The notes under the pieces were generated by a model. That model was not told the DNA's origin. It worked only from the letters and a program-made list of their open reading frames with translations, and made no database searches. From the NCBI GenBank assembly GCA_029260715.1, contig JAJDCS010000029.1, positions 1 through 64,000 of the forward strand: a stretch of 64,000 nucleotides of DNA. Reading direction: 5' to 3'. Both the position numbers and the translations under genes were made by a program. The stretch is from Phycisphaeraceae bacterium (GTDB taxonomy: Bacteria; Planctomycetota; Phycisphaerae; Phycisphaerales; Phycisphaeraceae). Positions 62,513 to 64,000 of this stretch are shown here, in pieces. Positions within the stretch are counted from its first letter, which is position 1. Each line of letters begins with the position of its first letter.

Positions 62513-63259
62513 ATGCGTGTTGAACGACTACTGCCAAATCTGAAAGCCGCCGGCTTTCTGTCGGTTATAGGTGTCCTGTGGCTGAGCGGCTTGGGTTGCG
62601 CCCCCCCTCAGTACACCGACTACGCCGCTTTTATCAAGATCCCTAAGCCGATCGTCGGTGGTAAGCCGTACGTGATCGAACCGCCTGATTCGATCTCAAT
62701 CGTCGCGCCCGGTGCCCCCGAGATCGACCGCCAGGGTGGCCGCCTCAGGCCTGATGGGTACATCACGCTTCACTTGCTTGGGGACGTGTTCGCCGCCGGC
62801 AAGACCCCTACCCAACTGGCTGCCGAGATCGAAGAGAAGATCCTGCGCTACTACCAGGATATCTCCGTCCAGGTTCAGGTTACGGGCTTCAATTCAAAGA
62901 AGTACTACATGGCTGGCGAGACCAGCCCCGGCCCCCGGCCCTACACGGGTAACGACACCGTGCTCGACGCGGTGCTCGGCGCCGGCATCGCCAGGACCGC
63001 TTGGCCCGAATACCTCACGGTGTTGCGCCCCAACGAGCAAGGCGACTTGATCCGCCGCATGACCGTTAACATAAAAGACATGTACGAAAAAGGGGACCTG
63101 CAGTATAATGCCGTGTTAGAGGAGGGCGACATTGTGTTTATGCCGATCAATCCTTTCGCGGCTGTGGGCGTGGCGGTTCAAAACCTGCTGGCGCCGGTAC
63201 AACCACTGTTGCAAGCCGCGGGCACACCGGCTTCTGTGACCTCGGTCCCAACGCCCTGA
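62513..63259 (+). CDS. Polysaccharide export lipoprotein (Wza-like)
   Basis: 248 residues from the ATG at 62513 (GGAG 10 bases upstream); an ATG at 62435 is possible. Lipobox LGC near residue 27-29 in WLSGLGCAPP. Poly_export domain at about 50-125 (YVIEPPDSISIVAPGAPEIDRQGGRLRPDGYITLHLLGDVFAAGKTPTQL) and an SLBB-like domain at about 130-225 (YYMAGETSPGPRPYTGNDTVLDAVLGAG). It forms the outer-membrane export channel of exopolysaccharide. Confidence 0.9.
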   Translation: MRVERLLPNLKAAGFLSVIGVLWLSGLGCAPPQYTDYAAFIKIPKPIVGGKPYVIEPPDSISIVAPGAPEIDRQGGRLRPDGYITLHLLGDVFAAGKTPTQLAAEIEEKILRYYQDISVQVQVTGFNSKKYYMAGETSPGPRPYTGNDTVLDAVLGAGIARTAWPEYLTVLRPNEQGDLIRRMTVNIKDMYEKGDLQYNAVLEEGDIVFMPINPFAAVGVAVQNLLAPVQPLLQAAGTPASVTSVPTP

Positions 63260-63324
63260 TGCGAGGAAGGCGGACGCTCTAGCGTAAGAGGATACGGCTC
63301 GGGTGGTGAGCGAGAACTCAAGAT

Positions 63325-64000
63325 ATGGCCTGGCGACAACCAACCAACCTTCGTGAATGGCTGGCGATTGTATATCGCCACAAGAAGAAGCTGTTCTTCC
63401 CTTCCATCGTCGTGATGATCGTCGTGGTGATTGCGAGCCACTGGATCCCGCGTGAGTACCGCGCCACGGCCATGTTTGAACGCATCAACGACGCGGCTTT
63501 GGAGCAGATGGGCAGCAGCACGATCGACCGGAACCTGCGGCCGATCCGCCAAGGGCTTACCCAAGATATCAAGGGCAGGCCCTCGATCGAGCAATTGATC
63601 GAAGACATGCACCTGATGCGCGACCTGCCCCACACCGCCGACGGCGAGCTGACGCAGGAAGGGCAGATCGCCAAATTCGACTTGATCAACAAGCTTACCG
63701 ACAGGATCGAGATCCGCCTGCGCATCAGGTCGGACCACCTGGACCAGATCGTGGTGTCGTACAACGACCCCGACCGTGAGCTGGCGCCCAAGGTCGTCAA
63801 CAAGCTGGTGGAAAACTACATCCGGAACACCAGGAAGCAACTCGACGAGATGCTGCTCAACGCCAAGTCCTTCTTTGAACGCGAGGTGTCCCGCTACCGA
63901 GCGAAGATCACCGAGTTGGACAGCAAGAAGCTGCGGTTCGAGTTGGAGCACCCAGGCCTGTCGCCCGACGACCCCACCAGCGTGGAAACCGAGCTGGTAA
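63325..64000 (+). CDS. Chain-length determinant (Wzz/GumC-like) protein, 3' end outside the window
   Basis: Open from the ATG at 63325 to the window end (225 codons seen). LREWLAIVYRHKKKLFFPSIVVMIVVVIA is the cytoplasmic start and first membrane helix of Wzz-type proteins; EYRATAMFERIN follows, and QIVVSYNDPDRELAPKVVNKLVENYIRNTRKQLDE is the typical periplasmic coiled coil. It controls polysaccharide length with the Wza-like partner 65 bases upstream. Whether it ends in a tyrosine-kinase domain cannot be seen. Confidence 0.85.
   Translation, partial: MAWRQPTNLREWLAIVYRHKKKLFFPSIVVMIVVVIASHWIPREYRATAMFERINDAALEQMGSSTIDRNLRPIRQGLTQDIKGRPSIEQLIEDMHLMRDLPHTADGELTQEGQIAKFDLINKLTDRIEIRLRIRSDHLDQIVVSYNDPDRELAPKVVNKLVENYIRNTRKQLDEMLLNAKSFFEREVSRYRAKITELDSKKLRFELEHPGLSPDDPTSVETELV

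Overview
The window is chromosomal DNA of a GC-rich Gram-negative-type bacterium, most likely a planctomycete of the Phycisphaerae group. Supporting signs are PEP-CTERM sorting tails (three genes), a type I dockerin, a detached RNA polymerase alpha C-terminal-domain protein with TPRs, KDO/heptose sugar genes, squalene-hopene cyclase, a PPi-type phosphofructokinase and scattered single genes of normally clustered complexes (a lone atpD and a lone nuoA). The lineage call rests on gene content only; no rRNA is present.

Layout. 1-9.5 kb: an HMGL-like aldolase, a TPR/alpha-CTD protein, a VOC protein, then cell-wall genes (GHL10-type lipoprotein, SpoIID-dockerin-PEP-CTERM protein, a small PEP-CTERM protein, amidase lipoprotein, dapB). 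9.7-22.5 kb: TPR protein, kdsB, an AT-richer inserted gene with a PIN-like fold and two membrane helices, gmhA, pyrG, rho, a GH57 branching enzyme and murC. 22.5-33.8 kb: seven-repeat beta-propeller PEP-CTERM protein, orphan parA, DUF2156-GNAT fusion, solitary atpD, AsmA-like protein, ribD with an unusual PTPS, rhomboid-TPR protein, PPi-phosphofructokinase. 34-36 kb: dnaA, an AT-rich non-coding stretch that is a candidate oriC, and tRNA-Asp. 36.2-42.3 kb: a leftward type IV pilus/pseudopilus operon (pilT, pilC, three prepilin-like proteins). 42.7-49.3 kb: methyltransferases, a Cys-rich exported peptide, shc, cdsA, RDD protein. 49.3-50.5 kb: an AT-richer one-gene regulatory module with three operator-like repeats. 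50.6-58.6 kb: queC and a leftward chemotaxis operon cheW-cheR-cheA-cheX-cheY-fapA-cheB. 58.9-64 kb: Rrf2-type regulator, an unrecognised gene, nuoA, an adenylate kinase-like gene, and the start of an exopolysaccharide operon (sugar transferase, Wza-like, Wzz-like; the last runs off the window).

How they fit. Envelope work dominates: peptidoglycan precursors (dapB, murC), peptidoglycan remodelling (amidase, SpoIID-like, GHL10-like), LPS sugars (kdsB, gmhA), hopanoids (shc), phospholipid (cdsA), exopolysaccharide export and PEP-CTERM surface proteins. Pilus and chemotaxis operons point to regulated surface motility.

The best candidates for something undescribed are (1) the 49.3-50.5 kb winged-helix/HATPase/STAS-like gene with a promoter followed by three CCTTTACAAT repeats at 21-22 bp pitch; (2) the PIN-like membrane protein inserted between kdsB and gmhA; (3) the SpoIID-dockerin-PEP-CTERM protein beside an amidase and a GHL10 enzyme; (4) the TPR protein with two alpha-CTD-like domains; (5) the PTPS with an E-x-x-H-G-H motif. 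Several strong hairpins in leaders and intergenic gaps remain unexplained. Coordinates of start codons were chosen by hand from ribosome-binding sites and family alignment from memory; no database search was possible.
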